Origin: Pegea sp. RAD2-039 | Taxonomy: Eukaryota > Chordata > Thaliacea > Salpida > Salpidae | Direction: 5' to 3' | DNA: 64,000 nt | NCBI GenBank assembly: GCA_034620365.1 | Contig: JAQGEQ010000175.1 | Coordinates: 1,364,001 to 1,428,000 of the forward strand | Shown here: positions 11,627-22,776 of the stretch, in pieces | How the letters are laid out: each line of letters opens with the position of its first letter | Position numbering within the stretch: position 1 is the first letter of the stretch | Notes under the pieces: model-generated | What the model saw: the letters and a program-made list of their open reading frames with translations, nothing else | What the model was told of the DNA's origin: nothing | Databases searched by the model: none | Program-made: the position numbers and the translations under genes

Positions 11627-14600
11627 ATGGTATCTACCAAAAGAGTATTTTTAACTCTTCTACTTATCAATGTCTTTGCTGTTCAATCTTTTATTATTGA
11701 GGTAAGATTTAGATCTTTTAGATATTTTATTGCTATTATTTGAAAAATCTTTTTGAAATTGATTAAAATTAATTTAAATTTATTTTGAATAATATTTTTA
11801 GCCCAATAACCTAAATGGTATCTTGATTTTGAACACTTAGTATGTATTTATAGTCAGCAATTTAAATATCCTAAAAAATAATAACACAAATATTTTACAT
11901 TTTTAGATTGAAGAACAAGAAATAAAACGATCAACAAGATCAGGTAAAAACATCTTAAATGTTTCAAAAAGTTGTGTTAAAAATCATTGCTTTTTATTTA
12001 TCATTTTTTAAACTTGCAGTTCCTTCATGTAGAGGGTCACACGGTGAACCTATCAGTACAGGACCATTTGAGAAGCCAGGAGATTGTAACAACTTTTACC
12101 AATGTGGCGCAGGTTAAAAGACAGAGTTGATAATTAAATTATAGGTTATGTGCTTTTAATTGTGATAAGATAGTAATTGGAAATATAAAAATTCCGTTTT
12201 TCGAATTTTATCTTAAGACAATTTAACAACAATTTTTAAATGACTAGAAAATTCATTTTTGTTCTTAAATAGTTAACGATTTTTAAAGGAATCTTGTACA
12301 CAATGCCTTGTGCTCCTGGAACTGCTTTCAATCCTGCTCTTGGGGTCTGTGATTGGCCTTACAATGTCCCAGGATGCGGTGGCGGAAGCAGTGGAGGCAG
12401 CAACGGAGGTGGTCACGGTGGAAACAAACCTCCTTGTGGTATATCTTATTAAAATTATTTCATCTTTTATTAAATCACCTTACTTTCATAAAGTTAGAAT
12501 TATTCAATTTAAGTTTAGATCGTAACTTTATCCTCAGAATATTTTGCAAGTTAGTTCAAACAATTTTTTTAGATCATCAATGCTCTGATCATAATGGCAA
12601 CCCAACCAGTGGACCACCATTTGAGAAACCAGGAGACTGTGAACACTTTTATCAATGTGGATGTGGTACGTTTAAAACTATTTTTCAAATTTACAATTGA
12701 AAACAAACATTTGTATTTCAAAAGGTATTCTCTACACAATGTCCTGTGCTCCTGGAACAGCTTTCAACCCTGCCTTAGGAGTTTGTGATTGGCCTTACAA
12801 TGTTCCCGGTTGTGGGGGAAATTGTGGCTGTTCCCATGGTAATTATATCTTTCATTTAAAACCAGCAAACCTTAAAAACTATTTTTTTAAATCAGAAACA
12901 GAGTAAATTTTAATATAAAGTGGAAACAGAATTGGTTTAGATAAAATAAATCATTAAAAGAGATTTAAAAATACTTTTCATAGTAGCTTATAGTAGCTTT
13001 GTGAGGAAGATTAAATTTAAGATTATTAAATGAAATGATTTATGATTACAAAAGCCTTCAATTATTTTCGGTTATCTATATACGCGCTGAACTAAAATAC
13101 ATTCATCGTTTATTTTAATTAAAAGCCAATTATTTGAGACTGAGTAACATCTTTCACAATTGAATAAACAGATAGAGAATGTCAAGATTCAAACGGAAGA
13201 CCAATTAGTTCATGTCCAGAAGCAATTCCTGGAGATTGTAAACATTATAAACAATGTACAGCAGGTCAGTTTATTCGTATTCAACCGACTTAATCAGGAA
13301 TTGTTGATAATTTTTTGTTCTGTTTTTATAGGAGAACTTGTGATTGGTGAATGTCCTGATGATTTAGTTTTCAACCCTGACACTGCTGCCTGTGATTGCC
13401 CAGAAAATGTTGTAGGCTGTGGTGCAGGAGATAATTGTACTGGTGTAGAAAGAGGTGAGATAAATTAAGAGCTTATCAAAATATCCAAAGATGTTTTTCA
13501 ATAGTATCATTTTAGTCTATCTATGAAATAGTTTTATTTCAAAGAAATATTTTTTTAAAAAAGTAAATAGTTTTTTTAACTTTTGTATAATATATTCATA
13601 CCACAAATTCAATAGATGTATGCCATGATTCTTATGGAAGACCTTTGAGTACAGCACCTTTTGAGAAACCAGGAGATTGTACCCACTTCTACCAGTGTGG
13701 AGCAGGTACGCTCATACTTTTTAATAAGCTTAAATTTTGTCAACAAAAACCTTTGTAAATTATTTGGAAATTTTTAGGAATCCTTTACACAATGCCATGT
13801 GCTCCTGGAACTGCTTTTAATCCTGCTCTTGGAGTCTGTGATTGGCCTTATAATGTTCCCGGATGTGGAAATTGTTACTCAAAATCAAAAAGCAATAGTT
13901 AGTTCAACAAGTTTTAACTTGTTCACAATCTTTAACTTTTTGAAACTAATCTCCATAATTAAATTATGTAGTTTTTATTTAATTTTTTAATCTTTTTCTT
14001 TATTTACAGACGTTTGTTTAGGACCTAACGGTTATCCTATTAGTGGTGATCCATTTGAGAAACCTGGAGATTGTACTCACTTCTACCAATGTGCAGCAGG
14101 TAGGTTATTCAAAACATCAACTCATAGCTTGGAAATTACTGCTATTATTAAAATAGTTCTATTTTTATACATTCAATCAAATTAACACTTTTTCAAGTTG
14201 AAATAAATCATCAAATCTTGACTACGTATAAAATTATTTTGGAAATTAGCAAAAAAATAAATTACAAAATATCTGTTAGTCATTTCTGATACTTTTATTC
14301 AGGAATCCTATATACAATGCCTTGTGCACCTGGAACTGCTTTCAATCCTCGCATAGGAATCTGTGACTGGCCCTACAATGTCCCTGGATGTGGAGGTCAA
14401 GATCCTGGATGTAGAGGTTAGTTTGTTTTATTTTTACTTTTAAAGATCAAAGATACTTTTATGGAAAACAAAAATACAGAAATTTATTCTTGTACCTGGA
14501 TAAGAAAAACTTTTTATTTTCTAATTAAATGCTGATTACGTTTAGATCAATGTCATGATGCTAGTGGACGACCAATCAGTACTGGTCCATTTGAGAAACC

Positions 14601-17600
14601 AGGAGACTGTGGCCATTTCTACCAATGTGCTGCCGGTAAATGCGATCAGATATCAATATGTTCTTTTAATAATTACACTTTTGTTTAGGAATCTTGAAAA
14701 CTATGCCTTGTGCTCCTGGAACTGCTTTTAACCCAGCTCTTGGAGTTTGTGATTGGCCTTACAATGTTCCCGGATGTGGTGAAAGTCATCATGGTATGAG
14801 ATAAACTATCTGATTAAGTTTAAGGATTTTGATATTCAAAAAAATATTTCGTATAATTAATAAATAAATAAATAATAATACAAATAAAATATGCAAATGT
14901 GAAATAAGTTAAGACTTACTTGATAAACAATTGAACATGACTTAAAGGACCTTGTACACTCACAAATGGTATTCCAAGAACAACCGGACCTTTTGCTATT
15001 GCTGGAAATTGTACTCACTACCAAAGATGCAATTCAGGTAGATTTGATTTTCATTTGGTTATAGTTTAATAATCACAACATCATAGCAGCAACTTGTGCA
15101 ATACAAAACAAACTTAATGTGTCTCCTGTATCTTGATTTTCAAGAAAATATTATTTTCAGGAAACGTTCAAGAACTGTGTTGTCCTGATGGAACTGTATT
15201 TAATCCAAATACTGGTTTGTGTGATTGTCCTAATAATGTACCAGATTGTGGATGTGATGTTGAAGAACCAAACTATGGTTAGTTATATGATTCAAGTCAT
15301 TTTATTGAATACTCATAAATCGAAATTTCTTATAAAAGATCCAGAATGTATTGATTGCTATGGAAATCCAACTTGTGAAGGACCGTTTGAAAAACCCGGA
15401 GATTGCAACTTGTACTACCAATGTGTTAATGGTTAGATAATTACTTTTGTTAATTAATTTTCTATTTTAAGAAGATTTTTGAAGAATTCATCAAAAACTT
15501 GTTACGTTTCACTTTTGTATTAAAGTGATCTCTTACAAATAATACCAAAAATACTTTTTCATTGAACTATAAGTAATTTTTCGTAAAATACAGGGTACTT
15601 GGAAGTGATGAGATGCAAAGAAGGAGAATCATTCAGTCCTGAATATGAATGCTGTGTTGATTCTTGGAGAGTTCCAGGATGTGGGTGTGGATGTGATAAT
15701 GGAAACATATGTGAATCTCCTTATGGTGATTACAAAAATGTTTTTGACTAAAATATACGATAATATTTCATATAAAAAGAAACATTTAGTGCTAAAGACT
15801 TTAGAATAAATTAGTTCATTTTTTAAGATGATGAATGTGTTGGATGCAATGGTGAACCAATTGACAAAGCACCATTTGATGAACCATCAGACTGCTGTAC
15901 TTACTATCAATGTTGTAATGGTAAGTTGAAACAAACAAAACTAGATTTGTTACAAGTAAAATTTTACAATATGTAAACATCATAAAAAAACAAAAGATGA
16001 TGACAATTTTCTACATTTCCAGGAAAATTGGTGGAATTTAAATGTCCAAATGGCCAAGCCTTTGATCCTGACTGTGGACACTGTGTACCTGACTATTTAG
16101 TACCAGGATGTGGATGCAATGGAGGATGCCATGCACCACCAGGTAAGACTTACTCGAGTGTTGTAGATCAAATTAACCAAAATGATTTTTGTTTGATTAA
16201 AAAAATGTTTTTAGAATATTTCAACAACTAATTATTAAAAAAGCTTAAAAAAAGAGATTAATTCCTAAATTACTTTAATAATTTTAAATAAAAGAAATTA
16301 ATCGATGTACTAATCATTTTTGATCATTATTAAGATCAATGCCATGATGCTAATGGAAGACCTTTGAGCACTGAACCATTTGAAAAACCTGGAGATTGCG
16401 ACCATTTCTATCAATGTGGAGCAGGTTTGTTTAAAAATACTAAGTTGAATTGATATTATAATCATAATTTGCTTTTCAGGAATTCTTTACACAATGCCTT
16501 GTGCTGAAGGAACAGTTTTCAACCCAAAATTGAAAGTTTGTGATTGGCCATACAACGTACCTGGATGCTATAACCCAACACATTGTCGATTAAGTAATTA
16601 CAATTAGTTATATGATTCAGATATCTTATCAAACTTTTCAGCTTTCAAAAAGCTTGTTGTCGATTAGAACTCGATAATTTTGTTTAATTAATTAAACTTA
16701 AATGAGTTTGAATTTTGTCATTTAAATTTCAATTATTCATTTTGAAAAGACTTTCCCTTAAAGTATTTCTTTGTTTCAATTTGTCTTTTTGTTATTTATG
16801 AAAAGTTGAAAATTTTTGGATGAACTATCTGATTATTAATAGTTATAACTTTAGCTATCTACAACAGGCTACTAAACAATTGATTGTATATATGTCTGAA
16901 TAACTTGTTTGTCGTTTATTAGATCCAAAATGTGTAGAATCAGATGGCCGACCAAAAAGCACAGATCCATTTGAAGAACTTGGACAGTATTTCCAATGTG
17001 GTGCTGGTGGGTTGAAAATGTTTTGAACAAACTTTCATTGAATTTTAAAAATAACTTCAATATTTTCAGGAATTTTAAGCTCAGTTCCTAAATGTGGAGG
17101 AAATACTTGTGGTATGTTCCGTATATTTGATTACTTTTCTATTTTTGATTATTTCTTGATTTCACTTGATAATTTCTAAAATTTTCAGACGGCCCATGCT
17201 GTGATAAATATGGTCAACCAATAAGCACAAAACCATTTCAAATACAAGGAGATTGTAATTGCTTCTATCAATGTTCATGTGGTTAGTAAAACTTCTTTGT
17301 TATTTTAGTAAATGGTAAAAATAATTAATTCAAATTTACTTTTCAAAAATTGTGAAACAATAAAACTGGATGTATCAACAGGACATTTGAGAACAGAATG
17401 TTGCCCTGATGGCTTAACTTTTAACCCTGTGACTGGTACATGTGATTTTGACCACACAGTTCCAGGCTGTGGCTGTGCACCAAATGGTACGTACAAAAGA
17501 TTTGAGAAACTTTTATGACATCAAATTTTGTTTCTTATTAACTGATTATTTATAAGATATTTGCCATGGATCCAACGGAGAACCAATTTGTGGTGATCCA

Positions 17601-20600
17601 TTCCCACTTGAGGACAATTGTACTCATTATCAGCAATGTGTACAAGGTAACGTTTTGTTGACTAAGTTTTTAGAGAAATAAAAATTTGAATAATTTGTTT
17701 ATTTTTTGTTTGTTAGGTGAACTAGTCATCAGAGCATGCCAACCTGACTTTGCTTTCAGTCCAGAACAAGGACAATGTGTACCAATGTGGGAAGTTCCTG
17801 GATGTTATCCTACTTGTGGTGGACATTGTGGATGCTATGGTTAATTACTTTTATTGTTTGTTCATTGTAATAATTGAATATTTCAAATTGAAATTGCTCA
17901 TTTCAGTTTTCAAGAAATATAATTTGATTACAATTTATTGAAATTTTCAGACCCAGAATGTGTTGATGATTGTGGAAGACCTCTCAGCAACATCACATTC
18001 CCTATTCCTGGAGATTGCAATGATTATCTTCAATGTTCATGCGGTGAGCTTTTTTTAACATATTTTAATTTACATATAATATATTCTTATGATATTATAT
18101 ATACTAATTAGATGCTTTCTAGTTTGTAAAACTAATTTCATATTTGTTGCTTCTACAGGTAAACTTCAACGAATGTCTTGCCAACCTGATCATTCATATA
18201 ATCCTGATACACATCAATGTGATCATTCTTATAATGTATGTGGATGTTGCATTCCAACATGTGGTATGTAAAAGAATTATATTTAAATATCATTTTAAAA
18301 ATCTTTAAAATATCACCAAAAAACTATTTTAGTTCTTCTATAAAAGTTATTCAAATTAACCCTAACCAAAATAAGCTATTAGAATCTTATCTTTGAATAG
18401 ATCCTTGTCACACTGAATGTGGAAAACCAATTTCAACCGGTCCATTCGCTAAACCTGACAGCTGCTCGTATTATATCTGTACTTGTGGTAAATAATCTTT
18501 CTGTGGCTAAGTAGTGGTTTATATAATTTACACAAATATTCAATTTGCAAATATTTTCAGGTGAATTGATTGAGAAAGAATGTCCAAAGGGTTATGCTTT
18601 CAATCCTGATACTCTAGTTTGTGTTCCTGCTCATTACGTTGAAGGATGTTATGATGAGACTTGCCATTTACCACCTCCAGGTAAACTTCAATACTGAAAT
18701 ATAAATGAAAAAAATCTCAATTTGTTGTATCAGATCCAGAATGTGTTGATGACTGTGGTAATCCTATTCCATCTGGAAGATATCCGATCAAAGGAAATTG
18801 TAGCTTTTACATCGAATGCTGCGGAGGTAAAATAATATGTATAAAATAAAACTTTACACGAGTTTCTATTCTTTTGTTAAATTTACTGACGTAATGTTTA
18901 CGGTTTGAAGGATACAAGACAGTTGTTAATTGTGGAGATGGTTTTGCTTACAACCCAATCACAGCCTTATGTGATTTCGACTATAATGTTGATGGTTGTT
19001 GCACACCAAGCTGTCCAGGACATTATGGTAAATATTGAACAATTTATTTAGTAGATTAGTTTTTACAAAAAAAGTTCTTTTAAAGATCCTTGTTGTGTCG
19101 ATGAATGTGGAAGACCAATCAGCAAAGAACCAGAAGCGATTCCTGGTGACTGTAAACATTTCAAAACATGCTGTGGAGGTTTGTGAAATAATTATTTAAA
19201 ACTTAAAATTGCTGTAATAAGAAAGTGGTTTTAGTCAGTAATAAGCTAAAATTCTTAAACATTAAAATAAATATTATTTACAGGTAAACTTGTGATAAGT
19301 GAATGTGGTGATGGTCTAGCATTTAATCCGGAAACAGGATATTGTGATCATGCTTATAATGTTCCTGGATGTTATGAATGTCCACCTCATTATGGTAACT
19401 TGACAAACTTTTATTTAATTTTTCAATGATTGTTTCGTTATTATTTTGTCAACTAAATTATGATTTGACTTTCTAGATGCTTGTTGTGTTGATGACTGTG
19501 GAAGACCAATTAGTAGAGGCCCGGAAGGTACTGGAGATTGTAAACACTATACAATTTGCTGCGCTGGTAAACTGATATCATTGAATGAAATAACTAAATA
19601 ATTACTTGTATTGGCTTCTAGGAAAATTGATTACAGAGTCATGTCCCGAAGGAACAGCTTTTAATCCTGAATCTGGTCTTTGCGATAACCCATTTAATGT
19701 TCCTGGTTGCTATGTCACACCGAACCCTGGTTGTGGTCTGTAAAATTTAAAAAAATAGAAAACAGTTTTAATAATCCATTTTCAAATTTTTCAGATATTG
19801 ATTGTCAAGATGATTGTGGGCGACCAATCAGTTCAGGTCCTTTCCCTATTCCAAATAATTGCACTCATTTTTATCAATGTGCTTGTGGTAAGTAGATTGT
19901 TCATATGTAGAGATAAATGTTAAGAAATTAATTATTTCTATTATTCAGGTGATTTGGTGGCTTTCTCTTGTCCAAATGGTCAAGCTTTTAATCCTGATAC
20001 AAATGAATGTCAATGTGCTTTTGAAGTTTGTGGTTGTGAATATGTTGGTAAAGAATGTAACCATCGTCCAGGTAAGTTCATTTTAGCTATTTTGTGAAGT
20101 TTCAAAGTTTGTTTCAAATCTGAATGTCGCTTAATGAAAATGGTTAAAAGAAAGTTTATTTGTTACAATTGAAGCAACTAATTATTTGTATATTTACTTT
20201 TTAGATGGACCATGTGTAGACAAAAATGGAAAACCTTTGAGTACCGAGCCTTTTGAAAAACGAGGAGATTGTGAACATTTCTATCAGTGTGGAGCAGGCA
20301 AGTTTAAATTTTATTAAAAACTGAAAAATTTGGTAATTTTTTTGCATCAGGTGTTTTGTATACTTTATCATGTCCATCTGGCCTTGTGTTCAACCCAATT
20401 TTAAAAAGTTGTGATTGGCCCTATAACGTTCCCGGATGTTGCACAAACACTCGTGCTGTTTACTTCTTTGGTTAGTTGATTCAGTTAGATTACTGTTGAT
20501 AACCTACTTTCAAATCAATATAATGGCTTTACTATTTGTTTTAGATACAATGTGTGTTGATTCTACTGGTAGACCAAAGAGTACTGATCCAGTAAAAGTA

Positions 20601-20883
20601 CCAAACAAATGTGATTCATTCCAACAGTGTGCTGCGGGTTAGTTGCTGTTGATAAGAATTATGTGAAAAAACTAAATTATTTACAAAATATATGTTCATT
20701 AGATTTTAATTATAGAACTTAATGTTGTTTAAACTATTTTTTTCAATTATAAATCAGTAAGTCCGCATTTAACTCTAAAATTTCAAAATATCAGGAACTC
20801 TGTTTACACGAACTTGTCCTGAGGGAACATTGTTTAATTCTGATAAAGGATTTTGTGATTGGGAAGAAAATGTGATTTGTTAA
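11627..20883 (+). CDS. Secreted protein with 21 chitin-binding CBM14/peritrophin-A domains
   Basis: Forty-four exons encode about 1468 residues. Exon 1 (11627-11701) gives the start and a signal peptide ([20 protein letters not shown]). Exon 2 (11907-11943) adds a short basic segment ending KRSTRSG. Exons 3-44 form 21 exon pairs, one CBM14 domain per pair. The first domain has the spacing CX18CX5CX10CX12CX8C, typical of peritrophin-A. Every intron after the first is phase 1, and every exon from 3 to 43 is a multiple of 3 nt. The protein should be secreted and bind chitin multivalently, as in gut-lining or extracellular matrices. No enzyme domain, transmembrane segment or mucin-like linker is seen; the only spacer is a Gly/Ser/His-rich stretch in exon 4. 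Domain 11 is degenerate. The intron 20298-20350 begins with GC. The last domain ends at its sixth cysteine, directly before the stop. Name and tissue cannot be inferred. Confidence 0.93.
16923..17111 (+). other. Degenerate 11th CBM14 cassette
   Basis: The A exon is 84 nt and reads [13 protein letters not shown] where its neighbours have FEKPGDC plus about three more residues, so the second cysteine is lost. The B exon is only 42 nt, reading [15 protein letters not shown]. An internal deletion removed cysteines 4 and 5 and the FNP and CDWP blocks. Splice sites and frame are intact, so the remnant is still translated as a linker between domains 10 and 12. Confidence 0.85.
20298..20350 (+). other. 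GC-AG intron
   Basis: The donor after exon 41 reads CAG/GCAAGT, the form known for functional GC donors, and the acceptor is TGCATCAG. It joins the two halves of domain 20 in phase 1. No usable GT donor preserves the frame nearby. Confidence 0.85.
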
Positions 20884-20954
20884 TTAATCTTGGAGTATTT
20901 TGAAAGTTATTTCTAATCATTGATGACATATATTCTTCGTATAATTTGATTTCA

Positions 20955-20960
20955 AATAAA
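20955..20960 (+). promoter_or_regulatory. Polyadenylation signal of the chitin-binding gene
   Basis: AATAAA, 72 nt downstream of the stop codon, is the nearest canonical signal. Confidence 0.6.
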
Positions 20961-22748
20961 ATTAATTCTTGCATGTAAACTTAAAATTGTGTTTTTTGGT
21001 ATAAAACTTATAGAAAAGAAAGATTTATTAGTGTTTAACTGATAGTGTTAAAAGATATTGTAGCTTTTTATTTCTAGTTATTTTATCAAATAACTAAAAT
21101 CCTAAGGTTAGTAATAGGATAAAAAAGAAACACTTAGAGAAATTTATTCAGAAATTCCCACAAAAAGTTAAGAAGTTTAAATATATCCTATTCATCCTAA
21201 GGCAGATGAAAACTTGTGCTTAAAACTTTTATATTTGCATAAGATACATTTGATTAATTTTTATTATTGTCAACATTTTATAGTTCATTACTTTTAGTTT
21301 CTTCTTCTGATGTTCTATCTCCAAGACTCAAAGTTCTACGGATATTATAAATTATATTTAAAAGAGAAAAAACTTTTGATTAATTTCTAATTGTAAAGAA
21401 TATGATTAGAAAATATTTTCTAATACTAACTATAAAGCACTGAAAATTATTTTAAAAGTCACAACAAACCAAATTTAAATTGAAAAAGTTTCATTTTAAG
21501 TTTTTACAGAAGTTTTTGTAACTTTATCAAAAAAGCTTTAATCAATATCCAATCTCAATTAATAAATTTAAATAATGACTTTAAAAGCTCATTTTTCTAA
21601 TTTCAACTAGACTATATTCAAATTAATCTCAATCAGTATAAATTTGTTAGATAATTATGGCTTTACTTCCTGTTTTTCACGTTTTAAAAATTTAATTATC
21701 AAATTACAACGAAAATCAAAATTGATGTCAACAAATTTTCAGTAAATATTATAAAAAATCAAGATTAATCATTTACTTTTGCTTCTTGCAGTCTTTTTCT
21801 GAAACAATTTTTTTCACTGAAATCTCTTGAAATATATATTTTCAAGGATTAAAAGCACAAAATAATTTTAAAATTTTATTTATTTTGAGTAAGATATTTT
21901 ACACGAGAAACATTTATACAAAAAAATAAAACAAAACTATGAAATTAGTATTTTTACAAACAAATAAATTTTGATTAAGACGTTTACTTAAAAAAATATA
22001 TCCAATATATCCATCAAACGCTTTATAAGTTCCCTGATTTTGTATTTATTGGTTATACCTTATTGGTTCCCAACCTTATACGCTAAAGGACTTTAAACAT
22101 ACCAATATATATATATATATATAATTTCAGAAAATACTAACTCACATACAAACTTACTACAAGAACAAAAAAGACGATAACAAGATATACAAGCATAAAG
22201 ATTTAAACAAAATTCGCTGGCTTAGCAGCTTTAGTAAGAATCATTTATAGGAGCTTTTATACAATAGTTACTAATTCAGTAGTATGCTTTTTTTCTTAAA
22301 AAAAATCATGTCACCACATTTTTTTATTCAATTTTAGCAGTAAAATGATCAACAGTTAAACTATCACATCTGATGCTGGGTATAAAGAGGAAAATAATTT
22401 GGATAGAAATTTGAAATATCAAACTTTGACCAAAGTGAATTTTCAAACATTGGTATACGACTTAAATACCCTACCAAAGGTTTTGTTTTGCAGATTAACA
22501 AATTGATGTCTGGAACATTTGATTGAGGGTTCACTCCTATGAAATGATTATCAATCACTTTTGGCATATTTAGAGAGTCTAGGAACTTCTGAGATTTTGC
22601 TGTAATTATTGAAGGTTCAGAGGCAAAGCTAGAAAAGTTTGAATTTGTTTTATTAAATATGTAGAATATTCAGAATTATTTATTTTAGTTAAGAAGGTTT
22701 TGAAACAAAAGTTATCTATTACAAGTTTTTAATAAAATAAAATCATTG

Positions 22749-22754
22749 TTTATT
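22749..22754 (-). promoter_or_regulatory. Polyadenylation signal of the MECOM-like gene
   Basis: On the minus strand this reads AATAAA, just over 20 nt after the stop codon, implying a very short 3'UTR. Confidence 0.6.
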
Positions 22755-22776
22755 ACTTCAAGTAAAAAGCTATTAA

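Larger units (their letters stand above)
12020..20883 (+). repeat. Array of 21 two-exon CBM14 cassettes
   Basis: Exon pairs (A exon, B exon): 12020-12112/12289-12438; 12573-12665/12725-12838; 13172-13264/13332-13454; 13616-13705/13778-13897; 14010-14099/14303-14416; 14546-14635/14689-14793; 14948-15037/15161-15277; 15339-15431/15594-15725; 15828-15920/16023-16142; 16335-16424/16480-16593; 16923-17006/17070-17111; 17189-17281/17382-17486; 17557-17646/17717-17839; 17951-18043/18159-18263; 18401-18487/18561-18680; 18734-18826/18911-19027; 19086-19178/19284-19394; 19477-19566/19622-19735; 19795-19887/19949-20071; 20205-20297/20351-20470; 20545-20637/20795-20883. A exons (84-93 nt) carry cysteines 1-3 with the FEKPGDC..FYQC core. 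B exons (42-150 nt) carry cysteines 4-6 with the [13 protein letters not shown] core. Confidence 0.93.
20884..22776. other. Intergenic region between convergent genes
   Basis: AATAAA at 20955-20960 is a good polyadenylation signal for the chitin-binding gene, 72 nt after its stop. A TA dinucleotide run lies near 22107-22124. No exon was recognised. On the other side, TTTATT at 22749-22754 gives AATAAA for the zinc-finger gene on the minus strand. Confidence 0.6.

Noticed and set aside
12310-12788. Several overlapping 64-115-codon ORFs within the chitin-binding gene
   Set aside because: They run through introns or use the wrong frame of cassette exons; the phase-1 exon chain explains the coding signal fully.
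11627-20883. Idea that the array is several small peritrophin genes
   Set aside because: Only one signal peptide exon and one terminal stop are found; each domain's last exon ends in a donor with the same phase, so a single transcript is the simpler reading.
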